Source: Chloroflexota bacterium (GTDB taxonomy: Bacteria; Chloroflexota; Anaerolineae; UBA4142). From it: DNA of 64,000 nucleotides. The position numbers and the translations under genes were made by a program. The stretch is taken from positions 62,001 to 126,000 of the forward strand of contig JACRBM010000067.1 of assembly GCA_016219275.1 (NCBI GenBank). The letters are read 5' to 3'. Every line of letters starts with the position of its first letter. Position 1 is the stretch's first letter. The notes beneath the pieces were generated by a model that was given only the letters and a program-made list of their open reading frames with translations, was not told the DNA's origin and made no database searches. This document shows positions 23,226-32,059 of the stretch, one piece after another.

Positions 23226-24965
23226 CTACGCGCCTTTGCGGTAAATATCGTTGATATTCCAATATCCTGGTGTTGGCGTTGGGACATTTTCCATCGGTAC
23301 GTGAATTACGGTCGGGACACCCGAGGCAAGCGCATCGCGCAATGCGGCGCCGAGTTCGCTCGCCGCGCGAATCAACACGCCGCGCGCACCACACGCTTGT
23401 GCCACGCCCGCGTAATCGACGCGGTACGGTTTGCCTTCGCTTTCAAACAAGCAACCGAAACTCCAGCCGTAATGATTCTTTTCCAAACCGGCAATCGTGC
23501 CGAATGCGGCATTGTCCATCACGACCCAGACGACCGGAATTTCCGCTTCCATCGCGGTTGCGATGACGGACATGTTGCTGCTGAACGCGCCATCGCCGAC
23601 CAGCGCAACGGCGGCGCGGTTCGGTTGTGCGACCTTGACGCCCAGGACTGCCGCGGGACCAAATCCCATCGTCGCCAAGCCGCTCGGCGTGATAAACGTT
23701 CCTGGGATCGTAAATGGAAATTGTTGCGCGACGCCGTTCTTGTTCCAGCCGACATCGGTGACGAGAAAACCATCTTCTGGCAATGCCTTTCGGACTTCAC
23801 CCAGGATTCGTTCGGGGTAGAGTGGATATTGATCCGATGTGTAGCGATCAGTCCAATTTGCCGCGAACGATTTGCGTCCCGCCGCAATTTTTTCGCGCAG
23901 CGACACACCTTGCGATGGTTCGGCAACCTGCGCAAGGTGTGTCGCTGCCTGCGCGATCAACCCCAGCGCGTTTTTCGCATCCGCGACGACACCCAGTTCC
24001 GTCGGAAAATTTCTGCCGATTTCCGCCGAGTCAATGTCAATGTGCATCAAGCGCGTTGGCGGAATCGAAAAAGTGAAACGTGCATCCCAGGAACTCGAAT
24101 TGGCTTCTGCAAGGCGCGTGCCGACGGCGAGAATCAAATCGGCTTCGCGGCACATATCGTTTGCAATTGGTGTGCCCCAAAAGCCGGTCATGCCAAGCAA
24201 TAGCGGATGATCATCGCGCAGTGCGCCTTTGCCCATCAACGTGTGCGCGACCGGTACATCGAGCGCTTCGGCAAGCGCGGCAAGTTCGGCTGACGCCCGC
24301 GCGCCAATCACGCCGCCGCCCGCGTAAATCACCGGACGTTCCGCTTCGGCGAGGGCTTGCGCGATTCGCTCGGCGGTACCTGGGTCGATCGTGGGGCGCA
24401 CAATCGGCGCGGGAGTTTTGTTGAACGCGCCAACCGGCAAATCGGCGGAAAAAATATCCATCGGCACATCGACCAACACGGGACCAGGGCGACCGGTTTG
24501 TGCAAGATGAAACGCACGCTCGACGATGCGCGGCAAATCCTGCGCGCGATCGACGCGATAGACGCGCTTGCAGAACGGGCGATACACCTCATATTGATCA
24601 CCGTCGATGTGTAGATTCACTTCTTGATGCGGATGCCGACCGAAATAGTACGAGGGCACATCGCCGGCAATCACGACCATGGGGATCGAATCAAGCGCGG
24701 CGTTCGCGACACCGGTCGCCGCGTTCGTGAGACCCGGACCCAGGTGCGTCAACAAAACTCCCACTTTACCCGATGCGCGCGTATACCCATCGGTCGCATG
24801 CGCCGCGATTTGTTCGTGACGCGTTGTAATGTAGCGTATCTTGCTGTGCCCTAACGCATCCAGCATCGCAATAATCGTATGTCCAGTTAGACCAAAAACA
24901 ACCTCGACACCAAGACGTTCAAGATACTCGACGAGTTGATACGCGGCGATGCGTGTTTGTGTCAT
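23226..24965 (-). CDS. thiamine diphosphate-dependent enzyme (acetolactate-synthase/decarboxylase-like)
   Basis: The 579-residue protein has the three-domain layout of ThDP enzymes: Pyr domain with the activating Glu in TTRHEQIAAHATDGYTRA (about residue 50), a central domain with YAGGGVIGARAS, and the PP domain with the ThDP motif GDGAFSSNMSVIATAMEAEIPVVWVVMDN. Members may decarboxylate 2-oxo acids, ligate aldehydes or cleave 2-hydroxyacyl-CoA; the subclass is not clear. It lacks the typical start of sulfoacetaldehyde acetyltransferase. Its ATG shares a base with the regulator stop (TAATG), so the two are co-translated. Confidence 0.85.
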   Translation of the reverse strand: MTQTRIAAYQLVEYLERLGVEVVFGLTGHTIIAMLDALGHSKIRYITTRHEQIAAHATDGYTRASGKVGVLLTHLGPGLTNAATGVANAALDSIPMVVIAGDVPSYYFGRHPHQEVNLHIDGDQYEVYRPFCKRVYRVDRAQDLPRIVERAFHLAQTGRPGPVLVDVPMDIFSADLPVGAFNKTPAPIVRPTIDPGTAERIAQALAEAERPVIYAGGGVIGARASAELAALAEALDVPVAHTLMGKGALRDDHPLLLGMTGFWGTPIANDMCREADLILAVGTRLAEANSSSWDARFTFSIPPTRLMHIDIDSAEIGRNFPTELGVVADAKNALGLIAQAATHLAQVAEPSQGVSLREKIAAGRKSFAANWTDRYTSDQYPLYPERILGEVRKALPEDGFLVTDVGWNKNGVAQQFPFTIPGTFITPSGLATMGFGPAAVLGVKVAQPNRAAVALVGDGAFSSNMSVIATAMEAEIPVVWVVMDNAAFGTIAGLEKNHYGWSFGCLFESEGKPYRVDYAGVAQACGARGVLIRAASELGAALRDALASGVPTVIHVPMENVPTPTPGYWNINDIYRKGA

Positions 24966-25753
24966 TATTCCTTCCCTCCGGGGATTTGACTCGAACCTGG
25001 ATAACCAAGCGCGCGCGAAACCTGGTTGGCAAGCAGAACAATTTTGGGGGCGAACCTTTCGACGTGTTGATCGGTAAAGCGCAGCAGCGGACCCGCAACG
25101 TTGAGCGCGGCGGTCACCTTGCCGTTGGAGTCAAAAATCGGCGCGGCGAGACCGAGGGCATCTTCAAAACGTTCGCCATGACTTGTAGCAAAACCACATT
25201 CGCGAATCGTTTTCAGTTCCTTGAGCAGAGCACGCCGGTTGGTGATGGTGCGTTCTGTCATTCGTTCGAGCGGTTGAGCGACAATTTGTTCGATATCATC
25301 GGCAGGCATAAAAGCGAGGAGGGCTTTGCCGGCAGAGCCAGCATGCAGCGGCATGCGCTCCCCGATACGTACGACCACGCGCACACGTTCCGGGCTTTCG
25401 ATGCGCTCGACGCACACGCGTTCCGTGCGTTCGAGCACATAAAGACTAACGGTTTCGTTGGTGATACGATGTAGTTCTTCGAGTGAGGGACGCGCGAATT
25501 CACGCACGTCAAGGAGACTCGTGTAGAGTGCGCCCCACGCCAGCACTTTGGGACCCATTCGATAGAGGCGGGTGGTGGGGTCTTGGCTGAGGATGCCGGC
25601 GGAGTAGAGCGTGGCGAGGAGACGACCAACCGTACTAGTGGACATGGTGAGTTGGCGTGCGATTTCACGAACGCCTAATTGGGGTTGGTCAGCGCGAAAA
25701 CAATCGAGAATCGCAATCGCGCGCATCAGACTTTGGATTTCGCCAGATGCCAT
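24965..25753 (-). CDS. IclR-family transcriptional regulator
   Basis: The 262-residue regulator has an N-terminal winged helix (IQSLMRAIAILDCF, LGVREIARQLTMSTSTVGRLLATL) and a C-terminal IclR effector domain (GERMPLHAGSAGKALLAFMP). ATG 25753 is chosen by family start and the upstream GAGGCAG. It is the first gene of the unit and directly precedes the ThDP enzyme, so it very likely controls it. Its own promoter overlaps a palindromic candidate operator. Confidence 0.9.
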   Translation of the reverse strand: MASGEIQSLMRAIAILDCFRADQPQLGVREIARQLTMSTSTVGRLLATLYSAGILSQDPTTRLYRMGPKVLAWGALYTSLLDVREFARPSLEELHRITNETVSLYVLERTERVCVERIESPERVRVVVRIGERMPLHAGSAGKALLAFMPADDIEQIVAQPLERMTERTITNRRALLKELKTIRECGFATSHGERFEDALGLAAPIFDSNGKVTAALNVAGPLLRFTDQHVERFAPKIVLLANQVSRALGYPGSSQIPGGKE

Positions 25754-25772
25754 TTCTGCCTCGTCTTTGAGT

Positions 25773-25828
25773 GTCCCGCATTGTGGGATGCTGTCCCGTA
25801 TTATACTGTAGCGGAATCTGAAAGTCAA
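25773..25828 (-). promoter_or_regulatory. sigma-70 promoter with palindromic candidate IclR operator
   Basis: On the minus strand TTGACT (25828-25823) and TATAAT (25805-25800) are exactly 17 bases apart. Just downstream of the expected start lie GGGACAGCATCCC and TCCCACAATGCGGGA: alternating GGGA/TCCC half-sites that read as two overlapping palindromes. Their position suits autoregulation by the IclR protein. Confidence 0.75.
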
Positions 25829-25868
25829 GTGCCGGTTTGGTCAAAATTTGCGCGCCAGCCCAAACCAA

Positions 25869-25904
25869 AAGACCTTCGCGGTTTTTAGAAACCGCGAAGG
25901 TCTT
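25869..25904 (-). terminator. perfect 16-bp stem-loop after the MFS gene
   Basis: AAGACCTTCGCGGTTT (25869-25884) and AAACCGCGAAGGTCTT (25889-25904) pair fully around a four-base loop. On the minus strand the stem is followed by TTGG. It lies 32 bases after the MFS stop and before the IclR promoter. Confidence 0.75.
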
Positions 25905-25936
25905 GGATGAAACGCCAAGGTCTCCGGTTTACCGAC

Positions 25937-27118
25937 TTACTCCATCTCCTCCACGTGCGGCTCGCGCAGAAATACGATCATCAGCAACATGACGCTGACA
26001 CTGCCGATCAGGTTTGCGGCGAGCGGCGCGGTCATCCCTCCCCATTCGTACAACATTCCGCCAATCCAGGGCGCGGGGAACGCGATCAGCCCGCGAAACA
26101 AATTCGCGCGACCGAATGCTTCAGCGCGTTCGGCGGGCGCGACGCTCCGTGTGAGATACGTATTCGTCACCGGCACCCAGGTCGCGGCGGTGAGCGCGAA
26201 GAGGATTTGCGACGCGACAAAAATTTCAAAACTGGGTTGCGCCATCCAAATCAACATCAGCGGCAAGCCGAGCGATTCGGAAAATACCATCGTCGCTTTA
26301 GTGCCGCGCTGATCTACGAATCGCCCAATCGGATATTGCATCAGCGCCCACGCGAGCGACATCACGCTTGCTTGAATGCCGAGTTGCTCATTCGTAAAGT
26401 GCAGCGTCTTGACGAGCATCACCGACAAGATGCCAAAGCCCATCCCCCACGCGAACGAATCCCCGGCAATCGCGCCGTAGAACGCGATGAGCCGGCGCGG
26501 CGGGACGATCAATCTCCAAAATGATCGAGGCGAAACACGCGCGGATTGCCGCGCGTTCGTTTCGACCAGGCATCGCCAGAGCAACACCATCGCGATCGCT
26601 TCGAGCGCGAGCATGACCGGAAAAATCGCGATGTAGCCGGCATGGTCCGCGAGTGCGCCGCCGAGCGCGGGCGCGACGATGCCCGGCGCCATCGTGACTG
26701 CCATCATCAAACTGAACGCGCTCGCGTGGCGTTCGGTGCGCGCGGACTCGGCGGTCATCGAGCTGGATGCCGGGCGCGAGATCGCGGCGATGCTGAGGAA
26801 TAACGCGCCGCACACGATCAACGCAAACAGACGCACGATGCCCGCGCTCTCGAATGCCGCGTATGCTGCGAGCGTGCCCAACCCTGCCGCGATGAGAACC
26901 GGCTTGCGCCCGAACCGGTCGGCGAGGCGTCCGCCGATGGGTTGCACGAGCGTGGCAAGCAATCCATTCGTGCCTGCTATCGCGCTGATCAAACCGATTT
27001 GCGACGCGGACGCGCCGAGACTTGCGGCGAACGGCTGCCAGAGTGTGTTGTAGATACTTGTGTGCGCGCCGCGCAGGAACGACATGCCGGCAAGCACGCG
27101 TAGATTATCGCGTTGCAT
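25937..27118 (-). CDS. major facilitator superfamily transporter
   Basis: The 393-residue protein has about twelve hydrophobic segments and the MFS loop motif GGRLADRFGRKPVL between segments 2 and 3, with a related PIGRFVDQRGTK between 8 and 9. It is probably a drug/proton antiporter-type exporter, but the substrate cannot be read. GAGG lies 8 bases upstream of ATG 27118, and the gene follows the HD hydrolase by three bases. Confidence 0.88.
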   Translation of the reverse strand: MQRDNLRVLAGMSFLRGAHTSIYNTLWQPFAASLGASASQIGLISAIAGTNGLLATLVQPIGGRLADRFGRKPVLIAAGLGTLAAYAAFESAGIVRLFALIVCGALFLSIAAISRPASSSMTAESARTERHASAFSLMMAVTMAPGIVAPALGGALADHAGYIAIFPVMLALEAIAMVLLWRCLVETNARQSARVSPRSFWRLIVPPRRLIAFYGAIAGDSFAWGMGFGILSVMLVKTLHFTNEQLGIQASVMSLAWALMQYPIGRFVDQRGTKATMVFSESLGLPLMLIWMAQPSFEIFVASQILFALTAATWVPVTNTYLTRSVAPAERAEAFGRANLFRGLIAFPAPWIGGMLYEWGGMTAPLAANLIGSVSVMLLMIVFLREPHVEEME

Positions 27119-27121
27119 TCG

Positions 27122-27775
27122 CTACGCCTCACCACGTACCTCGCGCTCGAGCCGCGCGAAAAAATCCGCCATGAACGCGTGGCGTTCTATTGCGATTTTT
27201 TGCGCGGTTGCGGTGTGCACGCGTTCGCGCACCTTGCTCAACTTGACCGCGAACTCGGCGACCGGGGTGTGGCTCGAATTGTGTTGATCGCGCGTTGCCA
27301 TCGCGTCCAGCGATGCTTCGCCCCACATGCGCTGATTCAGCGTACCGGCAATCGCGTACGCGCGCGCGACGCCGATCGCGCCAATCGAATCGAGTTTGTC
27401 CGCGTCGAACAGCACACGCGCTTCGAGCGTTTGCGGCGCGGTCGTGCCGCGAAAGCGATGCGCGGCAATCGCGTGCGCGATGGCGTCCGCTTGATCGGTA
27501 GGCACTCCGCGCGCGAGCAAAATCGCGCGCGCGCGTTCTGCCGCCATCTGCGCGTGATCGCCTTTGCCGGTCGTGTCTTCTTCCGCGCGCGCGATATCGT
27601 GCAAGAGCGCAGCAGCGCGGACGATGTCGAGATCCGCGCCTTCCGCGCGCGCGATGCGCTCGGCGAGCGTGTACACGCGCAAAACGTGCTCGAAATCGTG
27701 CGCGCTTTCGGCGCCCGCGTAAAACGCGCGCGCGTCGTCAATCGTGATAATCAATTTGTCTCTCCGGTCAGACAT
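27122..27775 (-). CDS. HD-domain phosphohydrolase family protein
   Basis: The 217-residue protein carries the HD signature: HDFEHVLRVY, LLHDIAR (the HD pair, about residues 58-59), HAIAAHRFRG and DADKLDSIG. This pattern is typical of small metal-dependent phosphohydrolases of unassigned substrate. ATG 27775 is chosen by the family start; the frame further upstream is repeat-like and overlaps a promoter. It is the first gene of a two-gene unit with the MFS transporter. Confidence 0.85.
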   Translation of the reverse strand: MSDRRDKLIITIDDARAFYAGAESAHDFEHVLRVYTLAERIARAEGADLDIVRAAALLHDIARAEEDTTGKGDHAQMAAERARAILLARGVPTDQADAIAHAIAAHRFRGTTAPQTLEARVLFDADKLDSIGAIGVARAYAIAGTLNQRMWGEASLDAMATRDQHNSSHTPVAEFAVKLSKVRERVHTATAQKIAIERHAFMADFFARLEREVRGEA

Positions 27776-27783
27776 GGTATAAT
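27756..27783 (+). promoter_or_regulatory. promoter of the acylphosphatase gene
   Basis: TTGTCT (27756-27761) and TATAAT (27778-27783) are 16 bases apart and overlap the start of the divergent HD gene. Downstream, GATTTTGGAT and ATCCAAAATC can form a stem in the 5' leader. Confidence 0.6.
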
Positions 27784-27845
27784 GGAATTGCCGATTTTGG
27801 ATTTGTATTTTCCCGATCCAAAATCGAAAATCAAAAATCAAAGGA

Positions 27846-28136
27846 ATGGTTAGCAACTTGGAAACCACACGACTGACCGCCATTGTCACCGGATTGGTGC
27901 AGGGTGTCAACTTTCGCGCGTTCACGCAGCGCCGCGCGGCGGAACTGGGTGTGACCGGCTATGTTTGCAATCGTTCCGATGGTTCGGTCCAGTTTGTTGC
28001 CGAAGGTGCGCGTCCGGACTTGGAACGTCTGCTCGACGCAACGCGCGTCGGTCCGTGGATGGCGGTCGTGGAAAACATTGACGCGCACTGGGACGCGCCG
28101 ACTGGGGAATTTTACCACTTTGAAATCCGATACTGA
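27846..28136 (+). CDS. acyP: acylphosphatase
   Basis: The 96-residue protein hydrolyses acyl phosphates. It keeps the anion-binding loop GLVQGVNFRAFT with the catalytic Arg, the catalytic Asn in YVCNRSDGSVQFVAEG, and the usual length of about 90-95. AAGGA lies immediately upstream of ATG 27846. The usual GxVQGVGFR has Asn for the third Gly, a common variation. The FecR-like gene follows after seven bases. Confidence 0.92.
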   Translation: MVSNLETTRLTAIVTGLVQGVNFRAFTQRRAAELGVTGYVCNRSDGSVQFVAEGARPDLERLLDATRVGPWMAVVENIDAHWDAPTGEFYHFEIRY

Positions 28137-28143
28137 TTCGAGA

Positions 28144-29355
28144 ATGCGCTCGGCACATCCTGATCGCGTCGCGTGGCTCGTGTTGTGGGGCGCGTTCGCG
28201 GTCTTTCTCTTGTTGTGCGCGCTGGTTCCGTACGGCGGCTATTACTACCTCTTGCACGCGACGTCGCCGCGCACGGCAAATCTCGAAGTGATCAGCGGCA
28301 CGGTGCGCGTGCGCCAACCGGGAAGCGCTGCGCCGCTTGCAGTGACGCGCGCCCAGGAATTGGACGAAGGGAGTACGGTAGAGACCGACGAGAACTCGCG
28401 TTGCATCTTGACGTTGCTTGACGGCAGTACGGTCACATTATTTCCCGGCACGCAGTTGACTTTGCGCGAGATGCGCGTGCCCGCGTTCGCGTGGGGCATC
28501 GAGCCGATTCATCTCGCGATTGATCAGACGCGCGGACGTGTGCGGGTTGGCGCGGCGCATCCGCTGTTGCCGGGCGAAATCGAATCGCGCGAACGTGATT
28601 TTCGCGTGTTTACTCCGCAGATGCAAGCGGTGTTAATCGAGGGGAGTTACGCGGTCGAAGTAACGGCGGAAGGCGCGCAGGTGACGGTAAGCGTCGGCTC
28701 GGCGACCGTGTTCGCGCAAGAGCGCACGGTTACGGTGAATCGCGGTCAGCGCACGGTCGCGCGCAACGGTGAGCCGCCGCTCGCGGCAATGCCGGCGGCG
28801 CAAGACATTATCGTGAATGGCGATTTCAAAGACCCGCTCGCGCGTGGCTGGTCGGTTGTGCGCGAAGCCGGCGGCGATCCGGCGACCGCGGCTGGCGCGG
28901 TGAGTATCGCGCAGGTGGCGGAACGCTTTGCGATTCGCATCAGTCGCACGAATTCGAATCAAACGAGTGCGATCACCGGCGTCGTTCAACAAATCAACCG
29001 TGAAGTATCAGACTATCGGACGATGCGTATCGCGGTGGATGTGCGCTTGCGCTATCAAAGTTTGTCCGGCGGCGGTATTCTCAGTTCCGAGTATCCGGTT
29101 ATTGTGCGCTTGCGCTATCGCGATGTGTACGGCAGTGAAGCCGAATGGGTTCACGGATTTTATTATCAAAACACCGCGAACAATCCGACCTTGAACGGCG
29201 AACAAGTGCCGGCGGATGTGTGGGTTCCGTTTGAAAGCAAGAATCTTTTCGAGTCGCTCGAGCCGCGCCCGTTCTTTATCACGACGATGCAGATTTACGC
29301 ATCGGGCTGGGATTACGATTCGTACGTGTCGGGGGTTCGTTTAATAGTTGAATAG
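28144..29355 (+). CDS. membrane-anchored FecR-domain protein
   Basis: The 403-residue protein has one N-terminal membrane segment (about residues 8-36) and an external FecR domain (about 45-165). It shows the FecR pattern VISGTVRVRQPG, TVETDENSRCILTLLDGSTVTLFPGTQLTL and VTVSVGSATVFAQ. The C-terminal half (about 190-403) is beta-rich and resembles a carbohydrate-binding-like jelly roll. No sigma factor gene is nearby, so it is probably a structural or sensing cell-surface protein and not an anti-sigma factor. Confidence 0.8.
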   Translation: MRSAHPDRVAWLVLWGAFAVFLLLCALVPYGGYYYLLHATSPRTANLEVISGTVRVRQPGSAAPLAVTRAQELDEGSTVETDENSRCILTLLDGSTVTLFPGTQLTLREMRVPAFAWGIEPIHLAIDQTRGRVRVGAAHPLLPGEIESRERDFRVFTPQMQAVLIEGSYAVEVTAEGAQVTVSVGSATVFAQERTVTVNRGQRTVARNGEPPLAAMPAAQDIIVNGDFKDPLARGWSVVREAGGDPATAAGAVSIAQVAERFAIRISRTNSNQTSAITGVVQQINREVSDYRTMRIAVDVRLRYQSLSGGGILSSEYPVIVRLRYRDVYGSEAEWVHGFYYQNTANNPTLNGEQVPADVWVPFESKNLFESLEPRPFFITTMQIYASGWDYDSYVSGVRLIVE

Positions 29356-29471
29356 ATGGATGGCTGGATTGTTGGATTGTTGGATTGTTGGGACACTCTT
29401 CAGAAGAAACGCCAGGTTTCCCTCATTTCTCTCATTTCCCTTATTTCCTTGTTTCCCTTGTTTTCCTCTCC
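29356..29471. repeat. low-complexity TGGATTGT repeat between convergent genes
   Basis: GGATTGTT is repeated about four times right after the FecR gene, then a pyrimidine-rich stretch with CTCATTTC repeats follows up to the radC stop. No gene or clear terminator stem was seen. Confidence 0.6.
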
Positions 29472-30188
29472 TTACCCAAATCCCAACCCGCGTTCCTTGA
29501 GACTCACAAACTTGGTTCCCGCGCCAATCACGAGATGATCGAGCACGTCAATGTCCAAGAGTTTCCCGGCTTGCACAATCTCGCGCGTCACCGCGACATC
29601 TTCCGGCGACGGCGTCGGATCGCCGGACGGATGATTGTGCGCGACGATGAGCGCGGCGCAATTCTGCCGTACCGCCTCGCGAAATAGTTCCGCCACGCGA
29701 ATCACCGTCGTGTGCAGCGAGCCGCGATACATCGTCGGCATCGCGAGCACGCGATTCTTGGTATCGAGCAAAACAGTTCGCATCACCTCTTGCTCTAACG
29801 TCCCCATGTCCGCGAGCAAGTTCACCGCGTCCGCCGGTGATTTGATGACCGGCTTTTCCTCTGGCGATGCCACGCTAATCCGCCGACCCAGTTCGAACAC
29901 GGCTTGCAGTTCGATGGCTTTGACCGGTCCGATGCCTTTGACGCGTGTCATTTCGCTCAACGGCAAACGCGACAAGCCGACCAAGCCGCCGCACTCGCGC
30001 AGCAATCGCTCTGCGAGGTGCACGACGTTTTCGCCGCGCGTGCCGGTGCGAAGTAAAATCGCGATGAGTTCTTCACTCTTGAGCGCGTTCGCGCCCAGAT
30101 GCTTGAGCCGTTCGCGCGGTCGTTCGCTGACCGCCATTTCTTTCAGAGTGTAAACCACGCGCGCAGAGCATGAATCGGTGGGGAGCAT
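29472..30188 (-). CDS. radC: RadC-family JAB/MPN-domain protein
   Basis: The 238-residue protein has the N-terminal helix-hairpin-helix part (YTLKEMAVSERPRERL, MTRVKGIGPVKAIEL) and a C-terminal MPN domain with the metal motif HNHPSGDPTPSPED. The DNA-repair role once given to RadC is doubtful, so the biochemical function remains open. GGAG upstream of ATG 30188 supports this start. Confidence 0.92.
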   Translation of the reverse strand: MLPTDSCSARVVYTLKEMAVSERPRERLKHLGANALKSEELIAILLRTGTRGENVVHLAERLLRECGGLVGLSRLPLSEMTRVKGIGPVKAIELQAVFELGRRISVASPEEKPVIKSPADAVNLLADMGTLEQEVMRTVLLDTKNRVLAMPTMYRGSLHTTVIRVAELFREAVRQNCAALIVAHNHPSGDPTPSPEDVAVTREIVQAGKLLDIDVLDHLVIGAGTKFVSLKERGLGFG

Positions 30189-30228
30189 GGTGGTCTCCGT
30201 GCCTCACCCCTCACCCCCGCCTTCGGCA

Positions 30229-30277
30229 CCCCCTCTCCCCTCTCCTGATTTGAAAAATCAGGAGAGGGGAGAGGGGG
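30229..30277. repeat. perfect 23-bp hairpin between cpaF and radC
   Basis: CCCCCTCTCCCCTCTCCTGATTT-type arm (30229-30251) is fully complementary to 30255-30277 around the loop GAA, and the outer CCTCACCCC/GGGGTGAGG extends it. It can end transcription of cpaF or be a copy of a mobile palindrome. It lies within the 30189-30298 gap, which holds no gene. Confidence 0.9.
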
Positions 30278-30298
30278 TTAGGGGGTGAGGCGTGAGGA

Positions 30299-31660
30299 TT
30301 ATTTTTTGCGCGGCGTCAGTGGCTCAACGCCAAACGTTTCGGGAGGGAGCGAAAAACCAACGGCTTCGAGGCGCGTCACAAACCTGGGACGAATGCCGGT
30401 TGGTTTCATTTCGCCGATGATCGCGCCTTGTCCGTCAACGCCTTTCTCGACGAAACGAAACACGTCTTGCATCACGACCGTGTCGCCTTCCATACCCAGG
30501 ACTTCGGTGATCTGGGTGATTTTGCGCGAGCCATCGCGCAGGCGCGCTTGTTGCACGATGAGGTCAATCGCGTGGACGATTTGCTCGCGAATCACGCGAA
30601 TCGGAAATTCGATGCCCGCCATCAGCGTCATCGTTTCGAGACGGCTGATCGCATCGCGCGGCGTGTTCGCGTGGAGCGTCGTCAGCGAGCCGTCGTGCCC
30701 GGTATTCATCGCTTGCAACATGTCGAGCGCCGCGCCGTCGCGCACTTCGCCGACGACGATGCGTTCGGGACGCATGCGGAGCGAATTGACGACGAGATCG
30801 CGAATCGTGACCTTGCCCGAACCATCTGGTTCGCCGGGATGCGCCTCGAGCCGGACGATGTGCGGCTTGGCGAGTTGCAATTCCGCCGAGTCCTCCACGG
30901 TCACGATGCGTTCGTGATCGGGAATAAAATTCGAGAGGACGTTGAGCAGGGTGGTCTTGCCGCTGCCCGTGCCGCCGGAGACGATGATATTCAAGCGTGC
31001 GACGACGCACGCCTGCAACAGATCCGCCATCGCTTGCGACATCGAGCCGAACGCGATCAAATCCGTCGCCATCAATTTCTTTTTCGAGAATTTGCGGATC
31101 GTGATCGTCGGTCCATCAATCGCGCTCGGCGGAATGATGACGTTCACGCGCGAGCCGTCGGGCAGGCGCGCGTCGGCGAGGGGCCATTGGCGATTCACGC
31201 GGCGACCGAGCGGACGCAAGATGCGCTCGATCACGCGATACACGTGCGCGTCGTCGTCGAAATGGATGTCCGTTTCCGCGACGCGTCCTTTTTGTTCCGC
31301 GAACACGTGATGGGGTCCGTTCACCATCACTTCGGTGATCGAAGGGTCTTGGAGGAGTGGCTCGATGGGACCAAAGCCCAGAATTTCGTCGAGGACTTGG
31401 TGCTCGATTGAGTCGAGTTGCTTCGGGGTAAACGGCGCGTTCGCTGCCTTGCAGATCGCGACGAAGCGTTCGCGCACCGCGCTGACGACGGCGTCGCTGC
31501 GCGTGAGACGTTCGGCGTTGCCGATTTCGGCGAGCAGTTTTTCGATGACCCATTGTCGAAATTTGGTTTCAACTTCAGGTAGTGTGGGCGCGGGCTTGTC
31601 AGCGGTCGGCGCTTCGCCTTTGGATTTGTCCGACGCGACGCGATCGAGAAGACCGGGCAT
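30299..31660 (-). CDS. cpaF: CpaF/TadA-type secretion ATPase
   Basis: The 453-residue ATPase belongs to the type IV pilus/type II secretion superfamily that powers Tad pili. It has an N-terminal helical domain, EILGFGPIEPLLQDPSITEVMVNG, Walker A GGTGSGKTT (about residue 228), the Asp box in TVEDSAELQL, Walker B VGEVRDGAALD and the His box GSLTTLHANTPRDA. AAGGAC precedes ATG 31660. The usual partners TadB, TadC, CpaE and the prepilin are not adjacent, so it is an orphan here or acts with pilus genes elsewhere. Confidence 0.92.
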   Translation of the reverse strand: MPGLLDRVASDKSKGEAPTADKPAPTLPEVETKFRQWVIEKLLAEIGNAERLTRSDAVVSAVRERFVAICKAANAPFTPKQLDSIEHQVLDEILGFGPIEPLLQDPSITEVMVNGPHHVFAEQKGRVAETDIHFDDDAHVYRVIERILRPLGRRVNRQWPLADARLPDGSRVNVIIPPSAIDGPTITIRKFSKKKLMATDLIAFGSMSQAMADLLQACVVARLNIIVSGGTGSGKTTLLNVLSNFIPDHERIVTVEDSAELQLAKPHIVRLEAHPGEPDGSGKVTIRDLVVNSLRMRPERIVVGEVRDGAALDMLQAMNTGHDGSLTTLHANTPRDAISRLETMTLMAGIEFPIRVIREQIVHAIDLIVQQARLRDGSRKITQITEVLGMEGDTVVMQDVFRFVEKGVDGQGAIIGEMKPTGIRPRFVTRLEAVGFSLPPETFGVEPLTPRKK

Positions 31661-31662
31661 GG

Positions 31663-31962
31663 TTACTTGTCCTTCGACTCAGATTCAGGTTCGTCGGGGC
31701 AAATCCAATCTACCTGATCCTTGTTCACGATTAACAGCCCAGTTTCGCGGATGAGCCGTGCGCCGTCGGCGCTCCAAATTTTCGCGTCGGTGAGCGCGAC
31801 GAATCGCTCCGCGTTGTTCCACTCGTCCTTCAATCGGTTGTCGCGTGAGAGGTACATGGTGCCTTGCGCGCGCGTTCCGCGGATAGACAATGTGACCAAC
31901 AATCCGCGTTTGCTGATGCGTTCGGTAAAGTACTTGCCTTTGTCGTCAACCTCAAGGGGCAT
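31663..31962 (-). CDS. conserved-looking hypothetical protein, 99 aa
   Basis: I do not recognise the family. The start ATG 31962 has GGAGGAA upstream. The protein is soluble and mixed alpha/beta in appearance, with MYLSRDNRLKDEWNN, RFVALTDAKIW and an acidic C-terminus (CPDEPESESKDK). It ends two bases before cpaF, so the two are co-transcribed; it may be a small partner of the ATPase. Confidence 0.65.
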   Translation of the reverse strand: MPLEVDDKGKYFTERISKRGLLVTLSIRGTRAQGTMYLSRDNRLKDEWNNAERFVALTDAKIWSADGARLIRETGLLIVNKDQVDWICPDEPESESKDK

Positions 31963-32059
31963 GATTTCCTCCGTGCCACGCGTCGAAACGAATTGGTGCA
32001 ATTATATCGCGCGGGCGCGGTTGAGGCAAGAGGGAAATTGGGACTGATTGCGCACAGCC

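Noticed and set aside
23226-24965. Sulfoacetaldehyde acetyltransferase (Xsc) as the identity of the ThDP enzyme
   Set aside because: The N-terminal region and the Glu motif context differ from the Xsc sequences I know. The nearby SauS-like dehydrogenase alone is not enough to assign a sulfonate pathway.
28144-29355. Anti-sigma factor (FecR role)
   Set aside because: There is no ECF sigma factor gene nearby, and the C-terminal half differs from that of FecR regulators.
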